Shown here piece after piece: positions 54,538-64,000 of a stretch of 64,000 nucleotides of DNA. The first letter of the stretch is position 1, and the number at the start of each line of letters is the position of its first letter. The notes beneath the pieces were generated by a model. The model saw only the letters and a program-made list of their open reading frames with translations. It searched no databases and was not told the DNA's origin. The DNA is from Flavobacteriales bacterium UBA7430 (GTDB lineage Bacteria > Bacteroidota > Bacteroidia > Flavobacteriales > UBA7430), in contig DLQO01000037.1 in the NCBI GenBank assembly GCA_002478765.1, positions 18,169 through 82,168 of the forward strand. The letters run 5' to 3'. The translations under genes were made by a program, and so were the position numbers.

Positions 54538-56622
54538 GTGAAAAGTAGACAATCAAATATAAGCGAATCCGTTCGCAGAGAATTAGAGTTTGGAAAGGTT
54601 ATCGACTTGTTAGAGAATTTTGCTCAAAGCACTTCCAACAAGGAGCGTATTCGTCATTTGTCTATTTTGCATAACCCCAAAGTTTTGAACGAGTATCTAG
54701 ATCGCTTGCAAGAATTTCAGATGCTCCAGTCCGATTCGGATTTCCCTAGATTCGAATACTTAGACTTGAGAGAGGTAATACAATACTTGAATATTCAAAA
54801 TTCAGTACTCACTGAGGATCAGTTTTTCGATATTTACCATGCCTCCATCTGGGTTAATTCTTTGATACATTTTATTACCAATAACGAATATGTTATTCCC
54901 AGGATAGCTGGATTTTTAGGTGACTTGAAAAAGAGCCAGACGATAAAAAAAAGGATTGAAAAGGTTTTCTCTCCTCGACGTTTTATTCGGCCCAATGCTT
55001 CAAAAAACCTTACTGAAATTCGTGAAAATATCCATAGAAAAAGAGCACATGTAGATAAATCATTTCAAGATTCCAAGAGCCACTATTTACAACTGGGATA
55101 TCTAGCTGATATCAAAGAATCTTTTGAAGATGAAGTATCACTATTAGCTGTTGCGTCTGAATTTAAACGTAAAGTTAAAGGACAAGTTCGAGGGCAATCC
55201 AAAACAAAGAGTATTACTTTTATAGAACCTGAGAGATGCATATCTCTTAATCGTGAATTGAGACATTTGTATCAAGACGAAAAAGAAGAGGTTCGAAGAA
55301 TACTGAAGGAACTTACATCAGAACTAGCTGAACACATAGATCTTATAAAAGTTTACAAGGATTTAATTGAAGAGTTCGATTTTTTAAATGCCAAGATTAA
55401 GTTGGCAGAATTGATGGGTGCCAACCGGCCAAAAGTTTCAAAATCACAAGCTATAAATATTAAAAAGGCTTACCATCCTTTGCTATTTATTGAAAATAAC
55501 AACAAAGGAATAAAAACGATACCGCAAGACATCTACTTTGATGATGCTCATCGTGTTTTGGTGATTTCTGGACCCAATGCAGGGGGTAAGTCAATCACGC
55601 TGAAAACGTTTGGTTTAAATCAGTTGATGTTGCAAGCAGGTTTATTTATTCCCGTTCATCCGAATTCAACCTTGAGTGTTTTTCATGATATTTTTACAGA
55701 TATTGGTGACAACCAGTCTATCGAGAACGAGTTGAGCACCTATTCCTATCGACTAACACGTATGAAAGAAATTCTTACTCATTCTGGCAAGTCATCCTTC
55801 ATATTAATTGATGAATTTGGTTCGGGATCAGATCCTGCGTTAGGGGGTGAGTTAGCGGGTGTGTTTTTTAAAGAAATTGTTAAAAGTGGCTCTATAGGTG
55901 TTTTGACTACGCATTACGGAAATATCAAAGTATTGGCCGATCAAACAGATTATGCTGAAAATGCATGTATGTTGTTTGACGATGACCAACTGAAACCCTT
56001 GTACAAATTAAAAGTGGGTCAACCAGGAAGTTCCTACACCTTTGAAGTCGCTAAAAATGTTGGATTACCTAAATCCTTAATTGATAAGGCTCGTGCAGGT
56101 TTGAAAAATGGCACGGTTCGTTTTGAAGACACAATTCACCACTACCAACGATTAACGACCGAGTTGCAGTTAAGTCAAGAAGCAATGATGGAAAAGTCAT
56201 CAGTGGTGGATGCCCAAAAAGAAGCGTATGAGCTTAAGCTTAAATCTGTCGAGGAAAAGTTAGAGTCTCAAAGATTTATCATGGATTTTCAATCCAAATA
56301 CTTACAATTGGGTAAGCGTATTAATAAGATTATAGAATTGTATCGTGACGGTTCAACGATGAAATCAATTTTACCGAAAATCAGAAAAATCATTGAAAAG
56401 GAATCTAACAGGAAAGAGGAGATACACGTAAATCGGCTCAAAGCCACACGAAAAAACTCCCCGATCAAAATAGACTTTATTATTGGTGAGCAGGTCCGTA
56501 TTTTAGGAACCAATCAAGAAGGAGAAATCTTAGAGCTTAAATCTCATGCAGCATTGTTACAAATCGGTTTCGCAAAATTAGAAGTCAATTTCGAAAAGTT
56601 GGAGAAAGTAACCCAGGGTTAA
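54538..56622 (+). CDS. MutS2-like ATPase without Smr nuclease domain
   Basis: MutS2-family ABC-type ATPase of 694 aa. MutS2 proteins act in stalled-ribosome rescue or limit recombination. Walker A is GPNAGGKSITLK (about 349-360) and Walker B is ILIDEFGSGSDP. A coiled coil near 540-600 is followed by a KOW-like segment (about 648-694, with IGEQVRILGTNQEGEIL), where the protein ends. Full-length MutS2 continues into a C-terminal Smr endonuclease domain of about 70 residues, which is missing here. No frameshifted Smr remnant was noticed before tpiA. The start is GTG. No mutS was seen in the window. Confidence 0.9.
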   Translation: MKSRQSNISESVRRELEFGKVIDLLENFAQSTSNKERIRHLSILHNPKVLNEYLDRLQEFQMLQSDSDFPRFEYLDLREVIQYLNIQNSVLTEDQFFDIYHASIWVNSLIHFITNNEYVIPRIAGFLGDLKKSQTIKKRIEKVFSPRRFIRPNASKNLTEIRENIHRKRAHVDKSFQDSKSHYLQLGYLADIKESFEDEVSLLAVASEFKRKVKGQVRGQSKTKSITFIEPERCISLNRELRHLYQDEKEEVRRILKELTSELAEHIDLIKVYKDLIEEFDFLNAKIKLAELMGANRPKVSKSQAINIKKAYHPLLFIENNNKGIKTIPQDIYFDDAHRVLVISGPNAGGKSITLKTFGLNQLMLQAGLFIPVHPNSTLSVFHDIFTDIGDNQSIENELSTYSYRLTRMKEILTHSGKSSFILIDEFGSGSDPALGGELAGVFFKEIVKSGSIGVLTTHYGNIKVLADQTDYAENACMLFDDDQLKPLYKLKVGQPGSSYTFEVAKNVGLPKSLIDKARAGLKNGTVRFEDTIHHYQRLTTELQLSQEAMMEKSSVVDAQKEAYELKLKSVEEKLESQRFIMDFQSKYLQLGKRINKIIELYRDGSTMKSILPKIRKIIEKESNRKEEIHVNRLKATRKNSPIKIDFIIGEQVRILGTNQEGEILELKSHAALLQIGFAKLEVNFEKLEKVTQG

Positions 56623-56724
56623 TAATAAAAGTCTTTAAGTTCTCGTTTACAGAATATAAATAATTCTTGTTTTGCCAGTTGTGTGATTTTTTTTCACTTT
56701 TCTCGCATTACTTAATAGTTAATA

Positions 56725-56732
56725 TATATTTG
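56725..56732 (+). promoter_or_regulatory. -7 box of tpiA-prmA
   Basis: TATATTTG fits TAnnTTTG and lies 17 bases before the tpiA ATG. Confidence 0.4.
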
Positions 56733-56749
56733 CAAAAAAGATACTATAA

Positions 56750-57496
56750 ATGAGAAAACAAATGGTTGTAGCAAACTGGAAAATGAACAACAGCCCTGAA
56801 CAGTCTAGGCAACTATGTTCTTCCATTCTCAGTAAAATGAGTGCTACAGATAAAGAAGTTATTTTAGCTCCTTCTCACTTATGCTTGAGTACTGTTGTGG
56901 AATCGACAGGGGATAGTATCATTAAGGTTGCCGCACAAAATTGTCACCAGGAACTTTCAGGAGCATTCACTGGAGAGGTCTCAGCTTCTATGCTTGCTGA
57001 TTTGGGCTTGGATTATGTCATATTGGGTCATTCAGAACGAAGACTTTACAATGCTGAAGACAATGATTTGTTAGCAAAGAAGGTCATTTCAGTACTCTCT
57101 CAAGGATTAAAGGTTATTTATTGTTGTGGAGAAACGCTAGAGCAAAGAAGTTCGGGAGCACATCTTACACGAATAACCAAACAACTTACCGAAGGATTAT
57201 TTCACCTTCCCGTTAAGGACTTGAAAAACATAGTTATTGGTTATGAACCTATTTGGGCTGTAGGTACCGGTGTGACTGCCACAAGTATTCAGGCTCAAGA
57301 AATGCATGCTCACATTAGAAGTGTTGTCTCCAATAAATATGGGGATGTCATTGCCAATCAAATTTCTATTTTATATGGGGGTTCCTGCACACCATCAAAT
57401 GCAAAAGAATTGTTTGTACAAAAAGACGTCGATGGAGGTTTGATCGGTGGCGCATCTCTTAATGCTGATGACTTTATTGCCATCATAAATGCATAA
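56750..57496 (+). CDS. tpiA: Triosephosphate isomerase
   Basis: TIM-barrel enzyme that interconverts dihydroxyacetone phosphate and glyceraldehyde-3-phosphate. Catalytic residues are visible: Asn9 and Lys11 (ANWKMN), His94 (LGHSERR) and Glu166 (GYEPIWAVGTG). The C-terminal phosphate-binding YGGS motif is also present. At 248 aa it has normal length. It is followed after three bases by prmA, so the two form a small operon. Confidence 0.97.
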   Translation: MRKQMVVANWKMNNSPEQSRQLCSSILSKMSATDKEVILAPSHLCLSTVVESTGDSIIKVAAQNCHQELSGAFTGEVSASMLADLGLDYVILGHSERRLYNAEDNDLLAKKVISVLSQGLKVIYCCGETLEQRSSGAHLTRITKQLTEGLFHLPVKDLKNIVIGYEPIWAVGTGVTATSIQAQEMHAHIRSVVSNKYGDVIANQISILYGGSCTPSNAKELFVQKDVDGGLIGGASLNADDFIAIINA

Positions 57497-57499
57497 ATC

Positions 57500-58351
57500 A
57501 TGAACTATATTGAAGTTTGTTTTGTTATTAAGACACTGAAGTCTGCTGAAATAAATGCGGATATGGTGAGAGAAATTCTGATTGCAGAACTAGGTGCTTT
57601 AGATTTTGAAAGTTTCGTTAATACCAAAGACGGTCTTGAGGCATACGTTCAACAAGGTTCTTTTGATGAAGAATCCCTGAGAGATCTTTACATTTTAGAC
57701 AATCCTGATTTTGATATCAAGATGGAAGTTAAAACCATTGAACAACAAAATTGGAATGCTGAATGGGAGAAAAATTTCACTCCTATTGAAGTGGATGGAC
57801 GTTGTATGGTTAGAGCCCCTTTTCATGAGAATAAACAAGTAGAATATGACATTGTCATTGAACCTAAAATGTCTTTTGGTACCGGACATCACGAAACCAC
57901 TCATCAAATGATTTCACACTTATTGAACATTGACGTTCGGGGTAAGCGTGTTTTAGATATGGGATGTGGTACCGGCATATTAGCCATATTGGCATGTATG
58001 AAAGGTGCATCTATGATTACAGGCATTGATATTGATGATTGGGCCTTTCAAAATACCTTAGAAAATGTCAGAAACAATCAATGTTCGCAAATCATTGTTA
58101 AAAAGGGTGGGGCAGAACTTCTAAACAAACATGAGTATGACCTTATTTTAGCCAACATCAATCGCAATATATTACTCAATGATATGTCGATCTACTGCGA
58201 TTCGATGCGTTCTGGTTCTGTTATTGTGTTCAGTGGCTTCTACAGCTCCGACATCAATCATATAGATCAGAAAGCACGATCTATGGGCATGCGTTTGTTG
58301 CGTCAAAGTGAAAGAAACAGTTGGGTAGCTCTCGTTTACCAAATGGCATAA
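57500..58351 (+). CDS. prmA: Ribosomal protein L11 methyltransferase
   Basis: SAM-dependent methyltransferase that trimethylates ribosomal protein L11. The SAM-binding motif VLDMGCGTGILAI (about 151-163) and the catalytic-region NINRNIL motif near 214-220 are clear, and FGTGHHETTHQM precedes them. At 283 aa it has normal length. It lies directly after tpiA. The first residues (MNYIEVCFVIKT) are the expected start. Confidence 0.95.
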   Translation: MNYIEVCFVIKTLKSAEINADMVREILIAELGALDFESFVNTKDGLEAYVQQGSFDEESLRDLYILDNPDFDIKMEVKTIEQQNWNAEWEKNFTPIEVDGRCMVRAPFHENKQVEYDIVIEPKMSFGTGHHETTHQMISHLLNIDVRGKRVLDMGCGTGILAILACMKGASMITGIDIDDWAFQNTLENVRNNQCSQIIVKKGGAELLNKHEYDLILANINRNILLNDMSIYCDSMRSGSVIVFSGFYSSDINHIDQKARSMGMRLLRQSERNSWVALVYQMA

Positions 58352-58419
58352 GATACTTCAGATTTTGAGTGATTTCTTCTTCACTTCTAGGATCTTATTT
58401 ATTGCACATTTGTTAACTG

Positions 58420-59667
58420 TTAAACCAGATATTGAAACAAATCAGGTTTGTCGTTCAAATATTCACCAAAGAATTTACGATCAATCATTCGTTGTTTGAG
58501 TTCTTCCAATGAATCTGCATGTTTCAGTTCAATACCAATTACAGCAGGACCTTGATTACGGTTGTGTTTCTTGGAATATTCAAAATGAGTGATATCATCT
58601 TCAGGCCCTAGCACTTCCGAGATAAACTCTTTCAGCGCTCCAGCTCTTTGAGGGAAACGTATGATGAAGTAATGCTTTAGTCCAGCATGCAACAATGCAA
58701 GTTCTTTAATTTCCTCGGTACGTGTAATGTCATTATTACTACCACTGATGATACAAACGACATTTTTACCTTTTATTTCATCTCTAAATTGATCTAGAAC
58801 AGCAATAGATAGGGCCCCAGCAGGCTCAACAACAATTGCATCCTTGTTGTATAAATCCAATATGGATTGACATACTTTACCTTCAGGTACAGTTGTCATT
58901 CGATCGATTTTATCGTGACAGATTTGAAAATTTAACGCACCTACTTTTTGAACGGAAGCACCGTCAATAAACTTATTGATATGTTCGAGTCGTGTTGGTT
59001 GCCCTTCTTCCAATGCTTTTGTCATGGATGCAGCGCCTAAAGGTTCAACTCCAATTATTTTCGTTTTTGGAGACAGTTGTTTGAAAACACCTGAAATACC
59101 CGATATGAGTCCTCCTCCTCCAACAGGTAGAAAGATGTAGTCAATCGGTTCAGAAGACTGCTCTAACAATTCCAACCCTACAGTTGCTTGACCTTCAATA
59201 ACTTTCATGTCGTCAAAAGGAGGGATGAAGCACATTTTATTCTTCTCGCAGAAGGTTATGGATTCATTGTATGCATCATCAAAGGTGTCTCCGGTAAGAA
59301 CAATCTCAATGAATTCACCACCAAACATTTTTACTTGTTCAATTTTTTGTTTTGGCGTAGGAGTAGGCATGAATATAACTCCTTTAATATTTTCTTTGTA
59401 GCAGGAATATGCAACTCCTTGCGCATGATTTCCTGCACTTGCACACACCACACCATTCACCAACTCATCTGCACTGAGTGATGATATTTTGTTGTATGCA
59501 CCTCGAATTTTGTATGATCGCACTTGTTGAAGGTCTTCACGCTTGAAATAAATCTTAGCGTCAAATTCCTTCGTTTTGTTAAAATTTAAAGTAAGCGGTG
59601 TCAAGGAAGCAACATCACTCAATCGTGATGCTGCTTCTTTAACCTTACTTATGTCTACATTGTTCAT
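58420..59667 (-). CDS. ilvA: Threonine dehydratase (biosynthetic)
   Basis: PLP enzyme that deaminates threonine to 2-oxobutyrate, the first step of isoleucine synthesis. The PLP lysine is Lys53 in SYKIRGAYN. The glycine loop GGGGLISG near 175-182 and the CASAGNHAQGVAY motif are clear. A single C-terminal ACT-like regulatory region (about 330-415) fits the 415-aa form with isoleucine feedback. It is the last gene of the ilv operon, with only one base separating it from ilvC. Confidence 0.96.
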   Translation of the reverse strand: MNNVDISKVKEAASRLSDVASLTPLTLNFNKTKEFDAKIYFKREDLQQVRSYKIRGAYNKISSLSADELVNGVVCASAGNHAQGVAYSCYKENIKGVIFMPTPTPKQKIEQVKMFGGEFIEIVLTGDTFDDAYNESITFCEKNKMCFIPPFDDMKVIEGQATVGLELLEQSSEPIDYIFLPVGGGGLISGISGVFKQLSPKTKIIGVEPLGAASMTKALEEGQPTRLEHINKFIDGASVQKVGALNFQICHDKIDRMTTVPEGKVCQSILDLYNKDAIVVEPAGALSIAVLDQFRDEIKGKNVVCIISGSNNDITRTEEIKELALLHAGLKHYFIIRFPQRAGALKEFISEVLGPEDDITHFEYSKKHNRNQGPAVIGIELKHADSLEELKQRMIDRKFFGEYLNDKPDLFQYLV

Positions 59668-59668
59668 T

Positions 59669-61141
59669 TTAGTGAACGATTTTTTTCATGCTTGTCATTT
59701 CAGTACGTAATTTAGCACCTACTTCTTCAATCGGATGGTTTCTGATGGCTTTGTTTATTTCGATTAGCTCTTTGTTATCTACTTGATTTGAAGTTGAGAA
59801 AGCTGCACCGATTACGCTTGTATCCTTGCTGTTTACGAAATCTTTTACCAACGGACGACATGCGTGGTCGAATAAATAACATCCGTATTCAGCCGTATCA
59901 GAAATGATTCTGTTCATTTCAAATAATTTCTTGCGCGCAATGGTATTTGCGATAAGTGGCGTTTCATGTAACGATTCGTAGTATGCTGATTCAGCTTTGA
60001 TACCAGAAGCCGTCATGGTTTCGTAGGCTAATTCTACACCGGACTTAACAAAGGCAACCATCAACGTCCCGTGGTCGAAGAATTCTTGCTCTGTAATTTC
60101 TTGTTCTGTAGCATTAGTTTTTTCAAAGGCTGTTTCGCCTGTTTGTTGTCTCCATGTTAACAAGTTGACATCGTCATTAGACCAGTCCGTCATCATGTCT
60201 GAAGAAAATTTACCAGACATGATATCATCCATATGCTTTCTAAACAATGGTCTCATGATTGTTTTCAATTCTTCAGATAATTTAAAAGCTTCAACTTTTG
60301 CTGGATTTGACAAACGATCCATCATGTTGGTTAGTCCACCATACTTCATGGCTTCTGTTATAACCTCCCATCCGTATTGTATTAATTTTGAAGCGTATTT
60401 TGCATCAATTCCAGAAGCAACCATTTTATCGAATCCTAGGATAGAAGCAGTTTGTAACACACCACATAAAATGGTTTGCTCTCCCATTAGATCTGATTTC
60501 ACTTCGGCAACAAAGGATGAATTCAACACTCCTGCTTTGTGACCTCCCGTAGCTACAGCATAAGCTTTAGCATAAGCAGCACCTTTTCCTTCAGGATCAT
60601 TTTCAGCGTGAACAGCAATTAAGGTAGGAACACCAAATCCTCGTTTGTATTCTTCACGAACCTCTGAACCTGGTGACTTAGGAGCCATCATGATAACAGT
60701 AAGATCTTTTCTAATCTCCATTCCTTCCTCAACAACATTGAATCCGTGAGAGTAGGATAGTGTCGCACCTTTTTTCATCAAAGGCATTACTTTAGATACT
60801 ACATCTGTATGTTGCTTATCTGGTGTAAGGTTGATCACTAGATCAGCGTCTGGAATCATTTCATTATAGTCACCTACCTTGAAATTATTTTCAGCTGCAT
60901 TCAAGTAAGACTGTCTTTTTTCAGTTATGGCAGATGTTCTCAAGGCAAAAGAAACATCCAACTTTGAATCGCGCATGTTTAGACCTTGATTTAATCCTTG
61001 AGCTCCACACCCAACGATAACTACTTTTTTACCAAGCAATACGTCTACGCCACCATCGAATTCGGAAGGGTTCATTAGATCACATTTACCTAATTGGTCT
61101 AGTTGGGATCTTAGAGATAGTGTGTTAAAGTAATTTGTCAT
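59669..61141 (-). CDS. ilvC: Ketol-acid reductoisomerase, class II
   Basis: NADPH-dependent enzyme that rearranges and reduces acetolactate and acetohydroxybutyrate. The N-terminal Rossmann motif is [19 protein letters not shown] (about 36-54). The C-terminal knotted domain is duplicated, giving 490 aa, the class II (E. coli-like) length rather than the 330-aa class I type. Metal-binding acidic residues lie near 215-225 ([10 protein letters not shown]). It sits 33 bases after ilvN. Confidence 0.96.
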   Translation of the reverse strand: MTNYFNTLSLRSQLDQLGKCDLMNPSEFDGGVDVLLGKKVVIVGCGAQGLNQGLNMRDSKLDVSFALRTSAITEKRQSYLNAAENNFKVGDYNEMIPDADLVINLTPDKQHTDVVSKVMPLMKKGATLSYSHGFNVVEEGMEIRKDLTVIMMAPKSPGSEVREEYKRGFGVPTLIAVHAENDPEGKGAAYAKAYAVATGGHKAGVLNSSFVAEVKSDLMGEQTILCGVLQTASILGFDKMVASGIDAKYASKLIQYGWEVITEAMKYGGLTNMMDRLSNPAKVEAFKLSEELKTIMRPLFRKHMDDIMSGKFSSDMMTDWSNDDVNLLTWRQQTGETAFEKTNATEQEITEQEFFDHGTLMVAFVKSGVELAYETMTASGIKAESAYYESLHETPLIANTIARKKLFEMNRIISDTAEYGCYLFDHACRPLVKDFVNSKDTSVIGAAFSTSNQVDNKELIEINKAIRNHPIEEVGAKLRTEMTSMKKIVH

Positions 61142-61174
61142 GTTTTCTACTGTTTTCTTCTGTTTGAGTTTATT

Positions 61175-61687
61175 CTAGTTCTTAAGTATATTTTCCAATG
61201 TATCCATTGGTTTGGTGATGGCAATTCTGCCAGATCTAACGAATTCTAAAACACCATAGGGTTTTAATTCGTTAAACAATTTTTGTGTTTCTTCTTTATG
61301 TCCTGTTTTTTCAAGAATAATGAATTCTTTTTCAACAGAAATGATTCTTGCAAAGTGATTTCGAACAATTTTTTCGGCCTCTCCACCTTTAGAAAGTACA
61401 TCAGTTGGCATCTTAAAAAGTGCGATTTCTTGATAAATAACATCTTTATCTTCGTGAAATAGTGCTTTGATGATGTCTACTTGTTTTTCCAGTTGTAATA
61501 CAAGTTTCCTCACAACTTCTTCAGTTTCTGAGATAACAAGTGTATAGCGGTGTATACCATCTATTTCACTTTCAGAGACTACAATACTTTCGATATTGAT
61601 GTGTCTACGTGTAAAAATGATGGTTACTTGATTTAGTATACCTACGATATTTTCTGTGAAAATAGAGAGTGTAAATCTTTTTTTCAT
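61175..61687 (-). CDS. ilvN: Acetolactate synthase small subunit
   Basis: Regulatory subunit (170 aa) that confers valine feedback on IlvB. An N-terminal ACT domain (about 3-75) with the FTENIVGILNQVTIIFTRRHINIES pattern (given here in part) is followed by a C-terminal domain (about 90-160). The 170-aa length fits the two-domain small subunit. It lies six bases after ilvB. Confidence 0.95.
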   Translation of the reverse strand: MKKRFTLSIFTENIVGILNQVTIIFTRRHINIESIVVSESEIDGIHRYTLVISETEEVVRKLVLQLEKQVDIIKALFHEDKDVIYQEIALFKMPTDVLSKGGEAEKIVRNHFARIISVEKEFIILEKTGHKEETQKLFNELKPYGVLEFVRSGRIAITKPMDTLENILKN

Positions 61688-61693
61688 TTTTTT

Positions 61694-63415
61694 TTATTTT
61701 AATCGTATGTCTGATACAGCCACACCTGATGGAATCATAGGAAATACATTGTTTTCTTTTCCTACACGAACTTCTAAAAAGTATGCTCCATCGTGGTCTA
61801 ACATATCTTGTACGCCTTGTTTTAAGTCTTTTCGATCTTGTACTAAGCACGTTTCAATGCTGTAGCTTTTTGCAATCATCTGGAAATCGGGATTTACCAT
61901 GATTGTGGAAGCATATCTTTTCTCGAAAAACAATTCTTGCCATTGACGTACCATGCCTAAAAATTCATTGTTTAATAACAAGATTTTTACGGGAGCCTTT
62001 GTTTCCAATATGGTTCCTAATTCTTGGATTGTCATTTGAAAACCACCATCTCCGATAACCGCAATTACTTGTTTGTCAGGCACACCCATTTTAGCTCCAA
62101 TTGCAGCAGGTAAGCAGAAACCCATTGTCCCTAAGCCTCCGGATGTAATCATGGACTTTGTTTGTTTAAAATGCGCATAACGACAAGCGACCATCTGGTG
62201 TTGGCCTACATCGGTTACAATTACGTTATCTCCATTCGATAGATCGTTGATTTGTGAGATTACCTCACCCATACTGATGATGTCCTTAGATGGATTTAGC
62301 TCTTCCTTGATGACTTCATCAATCTCTTCTTTTTCGAAAGCTTTGAAACGCTCTAACCAAGTCTCATGAGACTTCTCATCAACTAGGGGAGTAAGTTTAG
62401 TTAAAACTTCTTTTGCATCTCCAAGAACGGGTATGTTGGCTGTTACATTTTTGTTTATTTCAGCTGCATCAATTTCAATATGTATGACTTTGGCTTGTTT
62501 TGCGTATTTTGATAAATCACCGGTAACTCGGTCATCAAAACGCATTCCTATAGCGATAAGTACATCACATTCATTCGTTAATTTATTAGGTGCATAGTTT
62601 CCATGCATCCCCAACATACCTACATTCAATTCGTGGTCTGTATCTAGTGCAGACAGTCCCATGATGGTCCAAGCAGAAGGAATTCCGGTTTTTTCGATGA
62701 ACGTTTTGAATTCTTCCTCTGCTTGAGATAAAATAATACCTTGACCAAAAAGTATAAATGGACGTTTGGCAGTATTGATTAGTTCAGCAGCTTCTTTAAT
62801 CTTATCGATAGGAGCAACAGGTACGGGTTTATAACTTCGCATTCCTTGAAAAGGAACGTAGTTAAAATCCACTTGATCAAATTGCGCATTTTTGGTGATG
62901 TCAACCAGTACAGGTCCTGGTTTTCCTGATCGAGCTATGTAGAATGCTTTAGCAATTGCTCCTGGAATGTCTTCTGCTCTTGTAACTTGAACATTCCATT
63001 TGGTTACGGGCATAGAGATTCCGATGATGTCTGTTTCTTGGAAAGCATCAGTACCTAAAAGCGAACTCATCACTTGACCGGTAATACATACCATGGGTGT
63101 AGAGTCAATCTGTGCATCGGCAATACCTGTAATTAGGTTGGTGGCTCCGGGGCCAGAAGTAGCAATACATACTCCAACTTTACCTGTTGCTCTTGCGTAT
63201 CCCTGAGCTGCGTGAGTAGCACCCTGCTCGTGTCGAGTCAGTACATGTTGAAGTTGATCTTCTACATCATAAAGAGCATCATAAACAGGCATGATTGCGC
63301 CACCTGGATAGCCGAATAATAATTCTACATTCTCGGCTATCAATGACTGAACTACTGCTTCGGCACCTGTCATCAAACCCTTTTGTTTAGTCGGTTTGTT
63401 TTGATTTGTTTCCAT
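61694..63415 (-). CDS. ilvB: Acetolactate synthase large subunit
   Basis: ThDP- and FAD-dependent catalytic subunit that makes acetolactate and acetohydroxybutyrate. The N-terminal FGYPGGAIMPVYDAL (about 34-48) with the ThDP glutamate in RHEQGATHAAQGYARATG, and the C-terminal ThDP motif GDGGFQMTIQELGT (about 445-458), are intact. At 573 aa it has normal length. It lies 15 bases downstream of ilvD. Confidence 0.97.
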   Translation of the reverse strand: METNQNKPTKQKGLMTGAEAVVQSLIAENVELLFGYPGGAIMPVYDALYDVEDQLQHVLTRHEQGATHAAQGYARATGKVGVCIATSGPGATNLITGIADAQIDSTPMVCITGQVMSSLLGTDAFQETDIIGISMPVTKWNVQVTRAEDIPGAIAKAFYIARSGKPGPVLVDITKNAQFDQVDFNYVPFQGMRSYKPVPVAPIDKIKEAAELINTAKRPFILFGQGIILSQAEEEFKTFIEKTGIPSAWTIMGLSALDTDHELNVGMLGMHGNYAPNKLTNECDVLIAIGMRFDDRVTGDLSKYAKQAKVIHIEIDAAEINKNVTANIPVLGDAKEVLTKLTPLVDEKSHETWLERFKAFEKEEIDEVIKEELNPSKDIISMGEVISQINDLSNGDNVIVTDVGQHQMVACRYAHFKQTKSMITSGGLGTMGFCLPAAIGAKMGVPDKQVIAVIGDGGFQMTIQELGTILETKAPVKILLLNNEFLGMVRQWQELFFEKRYASTIMVNPDFQMIAKSYSIETCLVQDRKDLKQGVQDMLDHDGAYFLEVRVGKENNVFPMIPSGVAVSDIRLK

Positions 63416-63430
63416 AATCAGTATTGATTT

Positions 63431-64000
63431 TTATGATTTATCAGTAACACATCCTTCAGAAGCACATGATACATTTCTAGCGTATTTATATAAGATACCT
63501 TTTTTGAATTTCAAGTCCGGTTTCTTCCAATCGGCTTTTCGTAATGTTATTTCTTTCTCAGAGAGATCTGCGTTTATCGTGTTTGTGTTTGCATCTATGG
63601 TAATTATATCACCGTCTTTGATTAACGCTATCAGTCCACCTTCGTGAGCTTCCGGAGAAATGTGTCCAACCACGAATCCGTGAGTACCTCCTGAGAATCG
63701 CCCATCTGTAATTAATGCGACATCTTTACCAAGTCCTGCACCAATGATGGCAGCAGTAGGTTTGAGCATTTCAGGCATTCCAGGACCTCCTTTTGGACCT
63801 TCGTATCGTATGACAACGACATCACCTTTTTTGACCAAACCGTCTCGTATTCCGTCGTTTGCATCATATTCTGAATCAAAGACTTTTGCAGTACCGACAA
63901 ACTTTAAACCTTCTTTTCCCGTGATTTTAGCAACGGCACCATTTTCAGAAAGGTTACCGTACAATATTCTTAGATGTCCTGTTGGTTTTATCGGAGCTGA
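63431..64000 (-). CDS. ilvD: Dihydroxy-acid dehydratase, 5' part outside window
   Basis: FeS-cluster dehydratase that converts dihydroxy acids to 2-keto acids in isoleucine/valine synthesis. The C-terminal 189 residues are seen. They include [16 protein letters not shown] near the right edge, the [17 protein letters not shown] block, [23 protein letters not shown], and a tail with [17 protein letters not shown]. The frame continues through the window edge without a stop; a TTG inside it should not be read as the start. It is the first visible gene of ilvDBNCA. Confidence 0.95.
   Translation of the reverse strand, partial: SAPIKPTGHLRILYGNLSENGAVAKITGKEGLKFVGTAKVFDSEYDANDGIRDGLVKKGDVVVIRYEGPKGGPGMPEMLKPTAAIIGAGLGKDVALITDGRFSGGTHGFVVGHISPEAHEGGLIALIKDGDIITIDANTNTINADLSEKEITLRKADWKKPDLKFKKGILYKYARNVSCASEGCVTDKS

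Noticed and set aside
1..64000. CRISPR arrays, insertion sequences, prophage or integron parts
   Set aside because: No regularly spaced repeats, transposase, integrase or phage structural genes were found on either strand.

Overview
The window is a compact, AT-rich stretch of bacterial chromosome. It most likely comes from a marine or aquatic member of the Flavobacteriales (Bacteroidota). Signs of this are the parA-parB-DUF5683-dapB-lepB operon, a type IX secretion (T9SS) type-B C-terminal domain, a TonB receptor with a carboxypeptidase-regulatory-like domain under a TPP riboswitch, LytS/LytTR signalling, and promoter-like TAnnTTTG boxes instead of a classical -10. I see no Shine-Dalgarno pattern. 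Almost everything is core metabolism and housekeeping. I found no prophage, insertion sequence or CRISPR array.

Layout. 1-4823 (minus): operon parA, parB, DUF5683, dapB, and two tandem signal peptidases, the last cut by the window edge. 4936-7767: FMN reductase, a large conserved protein of unknown function, and a PhnP-like metallo-hydrolase. 7817-11643 (minus): HU, then a P-loop ATPase-recQ-fmt operon. 11712-17292: DUF493, hemG, AI-2E-type permease, lgt, mtaB. 17385-24310: a solitary oligopeptide-type binding lipoprotein, then a minus-strand operon of an 87-aa membrane protein, mutL, two rhomboid proteases and a membrane endonuclease/phosphatase-family protein, with a separate TPR-like membrane protein gene upstream. 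24526-28259: PnuC-type vitamin transporter, NadR-like kinase, TPP riboswitch and TonB receptor, which form a vitamin-uptake locus. 28457-32233: a 1258-aa secreted CotH-kinase/lamin-tail protein.

32469-34522 holds the clearest sign of genome damage. A LytTR response regulator is paired with a histidine kinase that has lost its membrane sensor half, and this is joined head-to-head to a DUF4249-like gene that has lost its 5' end. One deletion appears to have removed the shared divergent promoter region. 34863-37584: tRNA-Arg(ACG), plsY, and a soluble PAS histidine kinase with a STAS-like partner. 37605-43724 (minus): dnaA, LMW phosphatase, RsmI-like methylase, rfbC, uvrA. 43998-50419: thioesterase, split transketolase, YqaA-like protein, fused IcmF mutase. 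50578-58351: a T9SS cargo protein, lpdA, a Smr-less MutS2, tpiA, prmA. 58420-64000 (minus): the isoleucine/valine operon ilvD-ilvB-ilvN-ilvC-ilvA, with ilvD cut by the window edge.

Common threads are thiamine diphosphate (a TPP-sensing uptake locus beside transketolase and acetolactate synthase), DNA maintenance (recQ, mutL, MutS2, uvrA, HU, parAB, dnaA) and cell-envelope processing (two signal peptidases, Lgt, two rhomboids). The most interesting leads are the deletion junction at about 33.8 kb, the riboswitch with its own promoter inside the vitamin-uptake locus, several near-leaderless promoter arrangements, the CotH/lamin-tail protein with a duplicated C-terminal module, and the uncharacterised 481-aa conserved protein. 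I did not find a convincing new multi-gene defence or mobile system.
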